From Chromatiales bacterium (lineage in GTDB: Bacteria > Pseudomonadota > Gammaproteobacteria > Steroidobacterales > GCA-2729495): a stretch of DNA of 64,000 nucleotides. Below are positions 30,161-42,627 of this stretch, piece by piece. A program made the position numbers and the translations under genes. The notes under the pieces were generated by a model. That model was not told the origin of the DNA, made no database searches, and saw nothing but the letters and a program-made list of their open reading frames with translations. Each line of letters opens with the position of its first letter. Position 1 is the first letter of the stretch. The stretch is taken from NCBI GenBank assembly GCA_024234935.1, contig JACKNI010000001.1:310001-374000 (forward strand), read 5' to 3'.

Positions 30161-30757
30161 ATGCCGGATACCGAACCCCAGGAGCCCACCGCAGAGATGG
30201 CAGATGCCGGAGGCGGTGAGCAGGGCCAGGCGGCGGATCCGGTCGCAGAACTGAGGGAAGCGCTGAAGCGGGCTGAAGCGACGGCTGCCGACAACTGGAA
30301 CCGGTATCTGCGCTCGGTCGCCGAGATGGAGAATGTACGCAAGCGGGCCGCCCGCGACATCGAAGCCGCGCGCCGTGCAGGTATAGAAAAACTGGCTACG
30401 GAGCTGCTGGTCATTGCCGATACCCTGGAGATGGGGCTCGAATCGGCGGGAACAGCCTCGGCGGAGAGTCTGCTGGCCGGCAAGGAGGCCACGCTGCGCC
30501 TGCTGCAGGCCGCCTTCGAGAAGTTCAACATCGAGGCGGTCGACCCTGCCGGTTACCGTTTCGACCCCCAGCTGCATGAGGCCATGAGCATGCAGCCTTC
30601 GAATACGGCCGAGCCCAATTCGGTGCTGGCGGTCCTCCAGAAGGGCTACCGGATCGGCGACCGGTTACTGCGGCCGGCGCGTGTGATCGTCGCTGGTGAG
30701 CCGGTGGTGTCGCCTGCGTCCGGGGTGGAAGACACTTCGGGCGGCGAGTCCGCTTGA
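30161..30757 (+). CDS. grpE: Nucleotide exchange factor GrpE
   Basis: This 198-residue co-chaperone of DnaK starts at ATG 30161 with AGGAG upstream. An acidic/Gln-rich start is followed by a long helix (VAELREALKRAEATAADNWN) and the family core WNRYLRSVAEMENVRKRAARD, then the beta domain ending VLQKGYRIGDRLLRPARVIV. It releases ADP from DnaK and acts as a thermosensor. It lies 78 bases after hrcA. Confidence 0.95.
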   Translation: MPDTEPQEPTAEMADAGGGEQGQAADPVAELREALKRAEATAADNWNRYLRSVAEMENVRKRAARDIEAARRAGIEKLATELLVIADTLEMGLESAGTASAESLLAGKEATLRLLQAAFEKFNIEAVDPAGYRFDPQLHEAMSMQPSNTAEPNSVLAVLQKGYRIGDRLLRPARVIVAGEPVVSPASGVEDTSGGESA

Positions 30758-30836
30758 AAACGGCTGATCCGCTCCCATTAGTGGTGACAGACAGCAATAT
30801 TTTATTGACGACAGCAATCTTCAACGGAGCGACTGG

Positions 30837-32771
30837 ATGAGCAAGGTAATCGGCATAGACTTGGGTACAACCAACTCCTGCGTCGCGGTGATGGAGGGCG
30901 GCAAGCCCAAGGTCATCGAGAACAGCGAGGGCGACCGGACCACGCCGTCGATCGTCGCCTTCACCAAGGATGGCGACGCACTGGTGGGTCAGGCTGCAAA
31001 GCGGCAGGCGGTGACCAATCCGGCCAATACGCTTTTCGCCGTCAAGCGGCTGATCGGTCGCAAGTTCAAGGATGAGGTAGTGCAGCGGGACATCGGTATG
31101 GTCCCCTACAAGATCATCGGTGCCGACAATGGTGATGCCTGGGTAGAAGCCGGTGGCAAGAAGATGGCTCCGCCGGAGATCTCCGCGCGCGTGCTGATGA
31201 AGATGAAGAAGACGGCCGAAGACTATCTGGGCGAGGCGGTGACGGAAGCCGTGATTACCGTCCCGGCCTACTTCAACGATTCACAGCGACAGGCAACCAA
31301 GGACGCCGGCCGGATCGCCGGGCTGGACGTCAAGCGCATCATCAATGAGCCGACGGCGGCGGCCCTTGCCTATGGCATGGACAAGCAGCGCGGTGACCGC
31401 AAGATCGCGGTCTATGACCTTGGCGGCGGCACCTTCGATATCTCCATCATCGAGATCGCCGAGATCGACGGCGAGCATCAGTTCGAGGTGCTGGCGACCA
31501 ACGGCGATACCTTCCTTGGCGGTGAGGACTTCGACCTCCGCGTGATCGAATATCTGGCCGGTGAGTTCCAGAAAGAAAGTGGCGTGGACATTCGCCGTGA
31601 CCCGCTCGCCATGCAGCGCCTTAAGGAAGCCGGCGAGAAGGCCAAGGTGGAGCTGTCTTCACTGCAGCAGACTGAAGTCAACCTGCCCTATATCACTGCT
31701 GATGCAAGCGGCCCGAAGCATCTGAATATCCGCCTGACGCGCGCGAAGCTCGAATCGCTGGTCGAAGACCTGGTCGAGCGGACCATCGCGCCGTCGAAGA
31801 TGGCGCTGAAAGACGCCGGTCTCAAGGCCAGCGATATAGATGATGTGATTCTGGTGGGTGGCCAGACGCGCATGCCCAAAGTACAGGAGGCGGTGCGCAA
31901 TTTCTTCGGCAAGGAACCGCGCAAGGACGTCAATCCGGACGAAGCGGTGGCCGTTGGTGCAGCGATCCAGGCGGGCGTGCTCTCCGGCCAGGTCAAGGAT
32001 GTGCTGCTTCTGGATGTGACTCCGCTGTCGCTGGGTATCGAGACCATGGGCAGCGTCATGACCAAGCTGATCGAGAAGAACACCACGATCCCGACCCGTG
32101 CAACCCAGGTGTTTTCGACTGCGGACGACAACCAGACGGCAGTGACGATTCACGTGCTGCAGGGTGAGCGGGATCAGGCGCGGCACAACAAGTCGCTCGG
32201 CCGCTTCGACCTGTCGGATATCCCGGCGGCGCCGCGCGGTATGCCGCAGATCGAGGTCACCTTTGACATCGATGCGAACGGCATCCTGAACGTATCGGCC
32301 AAGGACAAGTCCACGGGCAAGGAACAGAAGATCGTCATCAAGGCATCCAGCGGTCTGTCCGAGGATGAGATCAAACGCATGGTTACCGAGGCCGAGAGCC
32401 ATGCAGAGGAAGACCGTCAGTTCCGTGAGCTGGTCGATGCGCGCAATCAGGCCGATGGTCTCGTGCATACTACCGAGCGCATGCTGCGGGAACTGGGTGA
32501 CAAGGTCGATCCGGCCGAGCGCGGGCCTATCGAGTCGGCACTGTCTGATGCCAGGGAAGCGATAAAGGGCGACGACAAGGCCAAGATCGAACTCAAGGCA
32601 AAGGCGCTCGCGGAAGTTTCAGCGGTGCTGGCACAGAAGGCTTCAGCGCAGGCCGGGTCGGGCAGCGATGAGGGTGCGGGTGCGGGCAGCGCAGGCAGTA
32701 GCCAGGATGGCGTGGTCGACGCCGAGTTTGAAGAGATCAAGGACGGCAAGGACCAGTCTGGCACTGCCTGA
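30837..32771 (+). CDS. dnaK: Chaperone DnaK (Hsp70)
   Basis: At 644 residues it has the standard length. The ATPase domain shows GIDLGTTNSCVAV, AVYDLGGGTFDISI and ILVGGQTRMPKVQ. The linker DVLLLDVTPLSLGIE leads to the substrate-binding domain and a Gly/Ser-rich tail ending VVDAEFEEIKD. It folds and protects proteins with GrpE and DnaJ. A repeated GACAGCAAT at 30790 and 30810 lies in the leader before the ribosome site; its meaning is unknown. Confidence 0.97.
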   Translation: MSKVIGIDLGTTNSCVAVMEGGKPKVIENSEGDRTTPSIVAFTKDGDALVGQAAKRQAVTNPANTLFAVKRLIGRKFKDEVVQRDIGMVPYKIIGADNGDAWVEAGGKKMAPPEISARVLMKMKKTAEDYLGEAVTEAVITVPAYFNDSQRQATKDAGRIAGLDVKRIINEPTAAALAYGMDKQRGDRKIAVYDLGGGTFDISIIEIAEIDGEHQFEVLATNGDTFLGGEDFDLRVIEYLAGEFQKESGVDIRRDPLAMQRLKEAGEKAKVELSSLQQTEVNLPYITADASGPKHLNIRLTRAKLESLVEDLVERTIAPSKMALKDAGLKASDIDDVILVGGQTRMPKVQEAVRNFFGKEPRKDVNPDEAVAVGAAIQAGVLSGQVKDVLLLDVTPLSLGIETMGSVMTKLIEKNTTIPTRATQVFSTADDNQTAVTIHVLQGERDQARHNKSLGRFDLSDIPAAPRGMPQIEVTFDIDANGILNVSAKDKSTGKEQKIVIKASSGLSEDEIKRMVTEAESHAEEDRQFRELVDARNQADGLVHTTERMLRELGDKVDPAERGPIESALSDAREAIKGDDKAKIELKAKALAEVSAVLAQKASAQAGSGSDEGAGAGSAGSSQDGVVDAEFEEIKDGKDQSGTA

Positions 32772-32831
32772 AGCGCGGGCCTGAATACGGGTTTTCGGAC
32801 CCGTCATGTCACTGGCTGACAAGGGTAGACG

Positions 32832-32858
32832 GCGGCCTGGTGCGGTGCACCGGGCCGC
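32832..32858 (+). terminator. Strong hairpin between dnaK and dnaJ
   Basis: GCGGCCTGGTGC and GCACCGGGCCGC form a 12-pair stem with one wobble and a three-base loop, followed by GTTTGTATT. It could partly terminate transcription or protect the dnaK mRNA 3' end, lowering dnaJ expression relative to dnaK. Confidence 0.55.
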
Positions 32859-32888
32859 GTTTGTATTGGTGAACCAAGCGGATAGCAA

Positions 32889-34031
32889 ATGACGAAGCGC
32901 GACTATTACGAGGTACTCGGTGTCGGCAAGGATGCCGCTGAGGCTGATATCAAAAAGGCTTACCGTCGCCTGGCCATGAAGCTGCATCCGGATCGCAATT
33001 CAGGCGATACAAAGACCGAGGCTGAATTCAAGGATGTCAAAGAGGCCTATGAAGTCCTCTCTGACCCGCAGAAGCGCGCCACCTATGACCAGTTCGGTCA
33101 CGCCGGGCTCGAGGCGCAGGCGGGTGGGGGCCGGGGCAGCCACGGCTTCAATCCCGGTGATGCTTTCGGCGACATCTTCGGCGATGTTTTTGGCGATATT
33201 TTCGGTGGCGGCGGAAGGCGTGGGCGCTCGACGGTTTTTCGCGGGGCCGATCTGCGTTACGAGCTTGCGCTGACCCTGGAGCAGGCGGTTTTCGGCGATA
33301 CCGTCAATCTCCAGTTGCCCACCCTGGTGGTCTGCAATACCTGCGAAGGCTCTGGCGCAAAGCCGGGCACCAGGCCGGTGACCTGTCGAACCTGCGAGGG
33401 CAATGGCCAGGTACGCATGACGCGTGGTCATTTCTCGATTCAGCAGCCGTGCCCGACCTGTCGCGGCTCCGGCCAGCAGATCGAAGAGCCGTGCAGCAGC
33501 TGCCAGGGACGCGGGCGCATCCAGAAGAACAAGACGCTGGCAGTCAAGGTTCCGGCCGGTGTCGATAGCGGCGATCGCATACGGCTTTCCGGTGAAGGAG
33601 AGGCGGGACAGAATGGCGGGCCCTCGGGTGATCTCTATGTAGAGATACACATACAGCCCCACGACATATTTCAGCGCGATGGTGCCGATCTTTCCTGTGT
33701 CATCCCGATCAGTTATGCCACGGCCGTTCTCGGCGGTACGGTGGAAGTGCCGACCCTGATGGGTGAGGTGGCCTTGAAGGTTCCGCCGGAGACACAGTCC
33801 GGGCGTGCGTTCCGTCTGCGTGGCAAGGGCGTACGGCCTGTGCGGGGCAGCGGCCCCGGTGACCTCTATTGCCGGGTTGAGGTTGAGACACCGGTCAAGC
33901 TCACCTCCGCACAGAAAAAACTTCTGGAGAGCTTCAACGAGGCGCTGGTCGCCGGCGGAGACCGGCATCGACCGCGCAGCCAGTCGTGGCTCGATGGCGT
34001 GAAGCGCTTCTTTGCTAAAGTCGGTTCCTGA
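32889..34031 (+). CDS. dnaJ: Chaperone DnaJ (Hsp40)
   Basis: This 380-residue class I J-protein has a J domain with HPD at 33-35, a Gly/Phe-rich linker (GDAFGDIFGDVFGDIFGGGG), and four CxxCxGxG zinc motifs (CNTCEGSG, CRTCEGNG, CPTCRGSG, CSSCQGRG). The C-terminal substrate domain includes VKVPAGVDSGDRIRL. It stimulates DnaK ATPase and delivers clients. It lies 117 bases after dnaK, with a hairpin between. Confidence 0.97.
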   Translation: MTKRDYYEVLGVGKDAAEADIKKAYRRLAMKLHPDRNSGDTKTEAEFKDVKEAYEVLSDPQKRATYDQFGHAGLEAQAGGGRGSHGFNPGDAFGDIFGDVFGDIFGGGGRRGRSTVFRGADLRYELALTLEQAVFGDTVNLQLPTLVVCNTCEGSGAKPGTRPVTCRTCEGNGQVRMTRGHFSIQQPCPTCRGSGQQIEEPCSSCQGRGRIQKNKTLAVKVPAGVDSGDRIRLSGEGEAGQNGGPSGDLYVEIHIQPHDIFQRDGADLSCVIPISYATAVLGGTVEVPTLMGEVALKVPPETQSGRAFRLRGKGVRPVRGSGPGDLYCRVEVETPVKLTSAQKKLLESFNEALVAGGDRHRPRSQSWLDGVKRFFAKVGS

Positions 34032-34051
34032 TTCGCAACGTGGTGGGCGGT

Positions 34052-34861
34052 ATGCAGCGTATAGCAGTCCTTGGCGCAAACGGCCGCATGGGTCTCGCGC
34101 TGATTCGCCTGATTGCAGCCAGTGACCGGGCAGTACTGGCAGGTGCACTGACCGAACCCGGTCATGCGACCGTCGGGCGTGATGCCGGCCAGTTGGCCGG
34201 CCTCGATTCGCTGGGTGTCGCGTTGACCGATCAGCTGGAAATGGCAATCGCGGACTGCGATATCGCCATCGATTTCACGGCACCGGCGGCGACGGCACGG
34301 CATGCGCAGGCCTGCGCAGCGCATCGTTGCAGCCTGGTGGTTGGCACGACCGGGCTGGGCGCCGTCGAGCTCGCAGCGCTGCAGTCAGCTGCAGGCAGCA
34401 TCGCGGTCCTGTATTCCCGCAACATGAGTATCGGTATCACGGTTCTGACCGAACTGGTGCGTCAGGCAGCCCGGTTGCTTGGTCCTGGTTTTGACGCCGA
34501 GATTTCCGAGGCCCATCACCGCGCAAAGAAGGATGCACCGTCGGGCACCGCGCTCCAGCTGGGCGAAGCATTGGCAGAAGCCCGCGCGCAGAAGCTGGCG
34601 GATGTGGCAGTCTATGATCGTAGCGGGTTGACCGCGGGCCGGCCCGCGCAGGCCATCGGCTTTTCATCGGTCCGCGCCGGCTCAATCGTCGGCGACCATA
34701 CCGTATTGCTCGCCAGCGACGAGGAAGTGCTGGAGCTGACACACCGTGCCACCGATCGCGCGCTGTTCGCACGCGGCGCACTGCGTGCTGCGGCCTGGCT
34801 GGCGGATCAGCCGGCGGGCCTCTATTCGATGCAGGATGTACTGGGGCTCTCTGCCCGCTAG
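34052..34861 (+). CDS. dapB: 4-hydroxy-tetrahydrodipicolinate reductase
   Basis: This 269-residue enzyme of lysine/diaminopimelate synthesis shows the Rossmann motif VLGANGRMG, VGTTG, the conserved SRNMSIGITVL and the active-site stretch EAHHRAKKDAPSGTAL. It reduces the dihydrodipicolinate intermediate with NAD(P)H. The ATG at 34052 follows GGTGGGCGG; a GTG four codons upstream is an alternative. It begins 20 bases after dnaJ. Confidence 0.95.
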   Translation: MQRIAVLGANGRMGLALIRLIAASDRAVLAGALTEPGHATVGRDAGQLAGLDSLGVALTDQLEMAIADCDIAIDFTAPAATARHAQACAAHRCSLVVGTTGLGAVELAALQSAAGSIAVLYSRNMSIGITVLTELVRQAARLLGPGFDAEISEAHHRAKKDAPSGTALQLGEALAEARAQKLADVAVYDRSGLTAGRPAQAIGFSSVRAGSIVGDHTVLLASDEEVLELTHRATDRALFARGALRAAAWLADQPAGLYSMQDVLGLSAR

Positions 34862-35034
34862 CCACTGTCGTCGACAGTCCCAAAGGGGTGTCCACGCCAG
34901 CCCCTGTCGTTTAGAATGCCGCGGGTCCCCAACAAAACCAGCAGAGCGGGAGGGCCCGGACAGGTTGTCTCCCGCTGCGTGTATATGCGCCCATCAAAAG
35001 CAGAAAACTTCCGGTCATCGCAGGTCCAGGGCTG
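34862..35034 (+). promoter_or_regulatory. carA leader region
   Basis: The 173-base gap between dapB and carA contains TAGAAT at 34912, a plausible -10, and an inverted repeat GCGGGAG...CTCCCGC (about 34945-34976) downstream of it. A leader of this length is where pyrimidine or arginine control of carAB normally acts; no known operator was recognised. Confidence 0.35.
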
Positions 35035-36192
35035 ATGGAAGCCGCGTTACTGGCTTTACGCGACGGTACGCTGTTCCACGGCATCTCCGTGGGCGCGCCC
35101 GGTCGCACCATTGGCGAAGTGGTATTCAATACGGCGATGACGGGTTACCAGGAGATTCTCACCGATCCGTCCTACTGCCGGCAGATCGTCACGCTGACCT
35201 ATCCGCATATCGGTAACACGGCGACCAACAGCGAGGATCACGAGAGCGAGCGCATCTTTGCCGCCGGCCTCGTGATCCGCGACCTGCCGGCGGTATCGAG
35301 CAGCTGGCGTGCCGAGGTGCCGTTCCCCGAATTCCTGCGCCGGGGCGGTATCGTGGCGATTGCCGAAATTGATACCCGCAAGCTGACGCGTATCCTGCGC
35401 GACAAGGGTGCGATGTCCGGCTGCATCATGACCGGCGAGATCGATTCGCGAACTGCGGTCGATCATGCACGACGCTTCCCTGGTCTCGCAGGGATGGATC
35501 TGGCGAAGATCGTCAGTACCAAGGACAACTATCAGTGGAACCTGGGCGCTGCGTGGCCGGGACCGGGACCGATCAGGCCAAAGCGCAGTGGCGCCTTCGA
35601 AGTCGTGGCTTACGACTTCGGCATCAAGCGCAATATTCTCCGCTTGCTGGTCGATAATGGATGCCGCGTTACCGTGGTGCCGGCACAGACGCCGGCCGAG
35701 GAAGTGCTGGCCCGCCGCCCGGACGGGATTTTCTTGTCGAACGGCCCAGGTGATCCCGAACCCTGCACGTATGCGATTGAAGCGATCCGGCAGATCCTGG
35801 CCACCGGAACGCCGGTATTCGGTATTTGCCTTGGGCACCAGCTGCTGGCGCTGGCGAGTGGCGCGAAAACGGTCAAGATGAAGTTTGGCCATCACGGTGC
35901 CAATCATCCTGTGCAGGATCTTGAAACCGGTCGCGTCATGATCACCAGTCAGAACCATGGGTTTGCCGTGGATGAGGCGAGCCTGCCGGATAACCTGCGA
36001 CCGACACACCGCTCCCTGTTTGATAATTCACTTCAGGGAATCGAAAGAACTGATTGTCCTGCATATAGTTTTCAAGGGCATCCGGAAGCCAGTCCGGGGC
36101 CTCATGACATTCGTTCCCTGTTTTCACGCTTCAGCAACCTGATGCGCCAGCGTGTGCAGCAGGGTGCGGGCGCGGCTACCGCCGGCAAGTAG
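35035..36192 (+). CDS. carA: Carbamoyl-phosphate synthase small subunit
   Basis: This 385-residue glutaminase subunit has the catalytic triad C265 (FGICLGHQ), H349 and E351 (FQGHPEASPGPHD). The N-terminal domain shows GYQEILTDPSY and SRKLTRILRD-like ITDTRKLTRILR. It supplies ammonia from glutamine to CarB for carbamoyl phosphate, feeding pyrimidine and arginine synthesis. It is followed 27 bases later by carB. Confidence 0.96.
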   Translation: MEAALLALRDGTLFHGISVGAPGRTIGEVVFNTAMTGYQEILTDPSYCRQIVTLTYPHIGNTATNSEDHESERIFAAGLVIRDLPAVSSSWRAEVPFPEFLRRGGIVAIAEIDTRKLTRILRDKGAMSGCIMTGEIDSRTAVDHARRFPGLAGMDLAKIVSTKDNYQWNLGAAWPGPGPIRPKRSGAFEVVAYDFGIKRNILRLLVDNGCRVTVVPAQTPAEEVLARRPDGIFLSNGPGDPEPCTYAIEAIRQILATGTPVFGICLGHQLLALASGAKTVKMKFGHHGANHPVQDLETGRVMITSQNHGFAVDEASLPDNLRPTHRSLFDNSLQGIERTDCPAYSFQGHPEASPGPHDIRSLFSRFSNLMRQRVQQGAGAATAGK

Positions 36193-36219
36193 CCTTAATT
36201 CCCGGATACCTGAACAGCC

Positions 36220-39440
<3,221 letters not shown>

Positions 39441-39444
<4 letters not shown>

Positions 39445-39917
39445 AAAGAAATCCGATCACGGCCGTCGGGGCGGACAAGCTTCGCGACGAGATCCGTGTC
39501 CTCAAGACTGAATCGCGTCCCCGGGTGATTCAGGCGATTGCCGAAGCGCGCGCCCACGGTGATCTCAAGGAGAATGCCGAATACCACGCGGCGAAGGAGC
39601 AGCAGGCTTTCATTGAAGGCCGGATCCGGGACCTCGAGATCTTGCAGTCTACGGCCGAAATCATCGATGTCGCGCGGCTGGCGGGGACGAAGAAGATCGT
39701 CTTCGGCGCCACGGTCCACCTGGTTGACGAGGACGATGGCCGTGAGATCTGTTATCGCATCGTCGGCGAATACGAAGCAGACATGAAAGGCGGTCTGATC
39801 TCCATCAGCTCGCCACTTGCGCGGGCGCTCATCGGGCGCCTCGAGGGCGACCTGGTGTCGATGACGGCCCCGGGTGGCGAGCGAAATTACGAGATCATGC
39901 GGGTCGAATACCTGTGA
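39441..39917 (+). CDS. greA: Transcription elongation factor GreA
   Basis: This 158-residue protein has an N-terminal coiled coil with ARAHGDLKENAEYHAAKEQQ carrying the acidic tip residues, and the C-terminal domain VHLVDEDDGREICYRIVGE and ISISSPLARALIGRLEGD. It enters the RNA polymerase secondary channel to stimulate cleavage of backtracked RNA. The GTG start overlaps carB by four bases. Confidence 0.95.
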
Positions 39918-40562
39918 ATGGTTGCTGTATCGCGGTGTCAGGTGGCCAAGAGCACTTCTAGCGCACGCTGGAAACAGAGGCAGGCGCGGGACCCCTTCGT
40001 GCGCAAGGCGCACGCGGAAGGCTGGCGGTCCCGGGCGATTTTCAAGCTGTCGGAGTTGCAACGCGTCGAGAAACTCATGGCGCCCGGCAATATCGTGGTC
40101 GACCTGGGCGCCGCGCCGGGTGCCTGGAGCCAGTATGCGGCTTCAATCGTGGGCCCGCGGGGTCGTGTGGTTGCCCTGGACCTGCTGGAGATGCCGCCCT
40201 TGGCCGGGGTAGAGGTCATGCAGGGCGATTTCCGGGAGGATAAAACCCTGCAGGCCCTGCTGGCGCGGCTCGGGCAGGTCAGGGTCGACCTTGTCTTGTC
40301 GGATCTGGCACCCAATATGAGTGGTATGCGCACGGTCGATCAGCCACGCAGCATGTATCTGGCCGAACTCGTACTCGACTTTGCGGGTCAGGTCCTGCGG
40401 GAGCGGGGCAATATGGTGGTAAAGCTGTTTCAGGGCGAGGGTTTCCAGGAATACATAGGCGCGGTGCGTTCACGGTTTGAGTCGGTCCGGATGAGAAAGC
40501 CGCCTGCTTCCCGGGCCGGAAACCGGGAGACGTATCTGGTAGCAAGAAACTTTCGGTTGTAG
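39918..40562 (+). CDS. rlmE: 23S rRNA 2'-O-methyltransferase (U2552)
   Basis: This 214-residue FtsJ/RrmJ methyltransferase has DPFVRKAHAEGWRSRAIFKL, the SAM motif VVDLGAAPGAWSQ, LVLSDLAPNMSG and VVKLFQGEGF, containing the K-D-K-E catalytic pattern. It methylates U2552 in the A-loop of 23S rRNA late in 50S assembly. The ATG at 39918 is used here; a GTG at 39942 would give the family's usual N-terminus (AKSTSSARW) and may be the true start. It directly precedes ftsH. Confidence 0.94.
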   Translation: MVAVSRCQVAKSTSSARWKQRQARDPFVRKAHAEGWRSRAIFKLSELQRVEKLMAPGNIVVDLGAAPGAWSQYAASIVGPRGRVVALDLLEMPPLAGVEVMQGDFREDKTLQALLARLGQVRVDLVLSDLAPNMSGMRTVDQPRSMYLAELVLDFAGQVLRERGNMVVKLFQGEGFQEYIGAVRSRFESVRMRKPPASRAGNRETYLVARNFRL

Positions 40563-40623
40563 TAGGGTCTAAACAGAATACTGTCAGAATTTTGACGGTC
40601 AGGTTTCCAAGAGGGCCACCCAC

Positions 40624-42561
40624 GTGCTCAATGATCTTGCCAAGAACATCATCCTCTGGATCGTCATCGCCATCGTGTTGCTGACGGTCTTTCAGAGTTT
40701 CAGTACGGGTACCCGTCAGTCAGATGCGGTCGAATACTCCGAGTTTCTGGATCTGGTCAGCAGCGGGCAGGTGGATCAGGTCGTCTTTGAGGGCGATACG
40801 ATCAAGGGATTCAAGGCCACGGGCGACCGGTTTACGACCTACAGTCCCGAGACCGACAACACCGCTTTGATCGGTGAGCTCAAGAAGAACAACGTTCGCA
40901 TCAGTGCGAGTCCCCCAAAGAGCCAGAGCATTCTGGTCAGCCTGTTCATCAATTCCTTTCCGGTACTGCTGTTGATCGGCGTCTGGGTGTATTTCATGCG
41001 CCAGATGCAGGGCGGTGGCGGTGGCCGTGGTGCCATGTCGTTTGGCAAGAGCAAGGCAAGGCTGCTCAGCGAGGATCAGATCAAGGTGACCTTCGTGGAT
41101 GTCGCTGGCGTCGAGGAGGCCAAGAGCGAAGTCGAAGAGATCGTCGAGTTCCTGAAGGACCCGGCGAAGTTTCAGCGCCTGGGCGGCAAGATCCCGAAGG
41201 GCGTGCTGATGGTCGGTTCGCCGGGTACGGGCAAGACCTTGCTGGCACGTGCCATCGCCGGTGAAGCGAAGGTGCCATTCTTCACGATCTCGGGCTCGGA
41301 TTTCGTCGAGATGTTCGTTGGTGTCGGCGCGTCCCGGGTCCGGGACATGTTCGAACAGGCGAAGAAGCATGCGCCTTGCATCATATTCATCGATGAGATC
41401 GACGCGGTTGGGCGGCATCGTGGTGCCGGTCTGGGTGGTGGTCACGACGAGCGCGAACAGACACTTAATCAATTGCTGGTCGAGATGGACGGCTTTGAAG
41501 GCAGCGAGGGCGTCATTGTCATTGCGGCGACCAACCGTCCCGATGTGCTCGATCCCGCCTTGCTCCGTCCGGGTCGCTTCGACCGGCAGGTCGTGGTGCC
41601 ATTGCCTGATGTACGTGGCCGTGAACAGATCCTGAAAGTACATATGCGCAAGGTTCCGCTGTCTGATGACGTGCGGCCAAGCGTGATCGCACGTGGTACA
41701 CCGGGCTTCTCCGGTGCCGACCTTGCCAACCTGGTGAATGAGGCTGCCTTGTTTGCTGCGCGTGCCAACCGGCGCACGGTAACCATGGATGAGTTCGAGA
41801 AGGCCAAGGACAAGATCATGATGGGCGCCGAGCGGCGTTCCATGGTCATGAGCGAATCCGAGCGCCGCCTGACGGCATACCACGAGGCCGGGCACGCGAT
41901 CGTCGGGCTTTCGGTGCCGGACCATGATCCGGTATACAAGGTCAGCATTATTCCCCGCGGCCGTGCGCTCGGCGTCACGATGTTCCTGCCAGAGGAAGAC
42001 CGGTACAGCTACAGCAAGCGACGCCTCAACAGCCAGATAGCCAGTCTGTTCGGCGGGCGTATCGCCGAGGAACTGGTGTTTGGCAATGAGGCGGTAACCA
42101 CCGGTGCCTCGAACGATATTGAACGGGCCACTGAGATTGCACGGAACATGGTCACGAAGTGGGGCCTGTCCGAGCGGCTTGGACCGTTGACCTACACCGA
42201 GGAAGACGGCGAAGTGTTTCTCGGCCGCAGTGTTACCAGCCACAAGCAGGTTTCCGATGTCACGATCCACGCGATTGATGAGGAAGTCCGCAAGATTATC
42301 GATTCAAATTACCGGCTGGCCACTGGCATTCTCACCAGCAACAGGGAAAAGTTGAATGCCATGGCGGAGGCGCTCATGAAGTATGAGACGATCGACGAAA
42401 CCCAGATCAAGGACATCATGGCGGGTCGTGAGCCCCGGCCGCCCGAAGGCTGGGATAGCAGTGGCGGTCCGGGTGCTCCGGCGACTGTGTCGGGCGGTGC
42501 GAGCAAGGGTGATGAGCCAGGGCTCGGTGAGCCTGCCAGCCAGCACCGGACCCGCAGCTGA
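40624..42561 (+). CDS. ftsH: ATP-dependent zinc metalloprotease FtsH
   Basis: This 645-residue membrane-anchored AAA protease has two membrane helices (about 8-24 and 105-126), Walker A GSPGTGKT (198-205), Walker B IIFIDEID (253-260), the second region of homology with RPGRFDRQ, and the zinc site HEAGH (420-424). It degrades misfolded membrane proteins and regulators such as sigma-32 and LpxC. The start is GTG. The C-terminus is Gly/Ser/Pro rich and non-conserved. Confidence 0.97.
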   Translation: MLNDLAKNIILWIVIAIVLLTVFQSFSTGTRQSDAVEYSEFLDLVSSGQVDQVVFEGDTIKGFKATGDRFTTYSPETDNTALIGELKKNNVRISASPPKSQSILVSLFINSFPVLLLIGVWVYFMRQMQGGGGGRGAMSFGKSKARLLSEDQIKVTFVDVAGVEEAKSEVEEIVEFLKDPAKFQRLGGKIPKGVLMVGSPGTGKTLLARAIAGEAKVPFFTISGSDFVEMFVGVGASRVRDMFEQAKKHAPCIIFIDEIDAVGRHRGAGLGGGHDEREQTLNQLLVEMDGFEGSEGVIVIAATNRPDVLDPALLRPGRFDRQVVVPLPDVRGREQILKVHMRKVPLSDDVRPSVIARGTPGFSGADLANLVNEAALFAARANRRTVTMDEFEKAKDKIMMGAERRSMVMSESERRLTAYHEAGHAIVGLSVPDHDPVYKVSIIPRGRALGVTMFLPEEDRYSYSKRRLNSQIASLFGGRIAEELVFGNEAVTTGASNDIERATEIARNMVTKWGLSERLGPLTYTEEDGEVFLGRSVTSHKQVSDVTIHAIDEEVRKIIDSNYRLATGILTSNREKLNAMAEALMKYETIDETQIKDIMAGREPRPPEGWDSSGGPGAPATVSGGASKGDEPGLGEPASQHRTRS

Positions 42562-42627
42562 GCCAGTCGCGCAGTCGCCCGACAACAGATATCCAGCCGG
42601 CTGGTTAAGGGCTGCTTGCTGCGCCGG

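Noticed and set aside
30786..30820. Direct repeat GACAGCAAT before dnaK as a regulator site
   Set aside because: Only two 9-base copies in an AT-rich leader and no known regulator match; too little evidence to call a site.
40720..42270. Minus-strand frame of about 516 codons opposite ftsH
   Set aside because: Fully antisense to conserved ftsH, with shadow-like composition.
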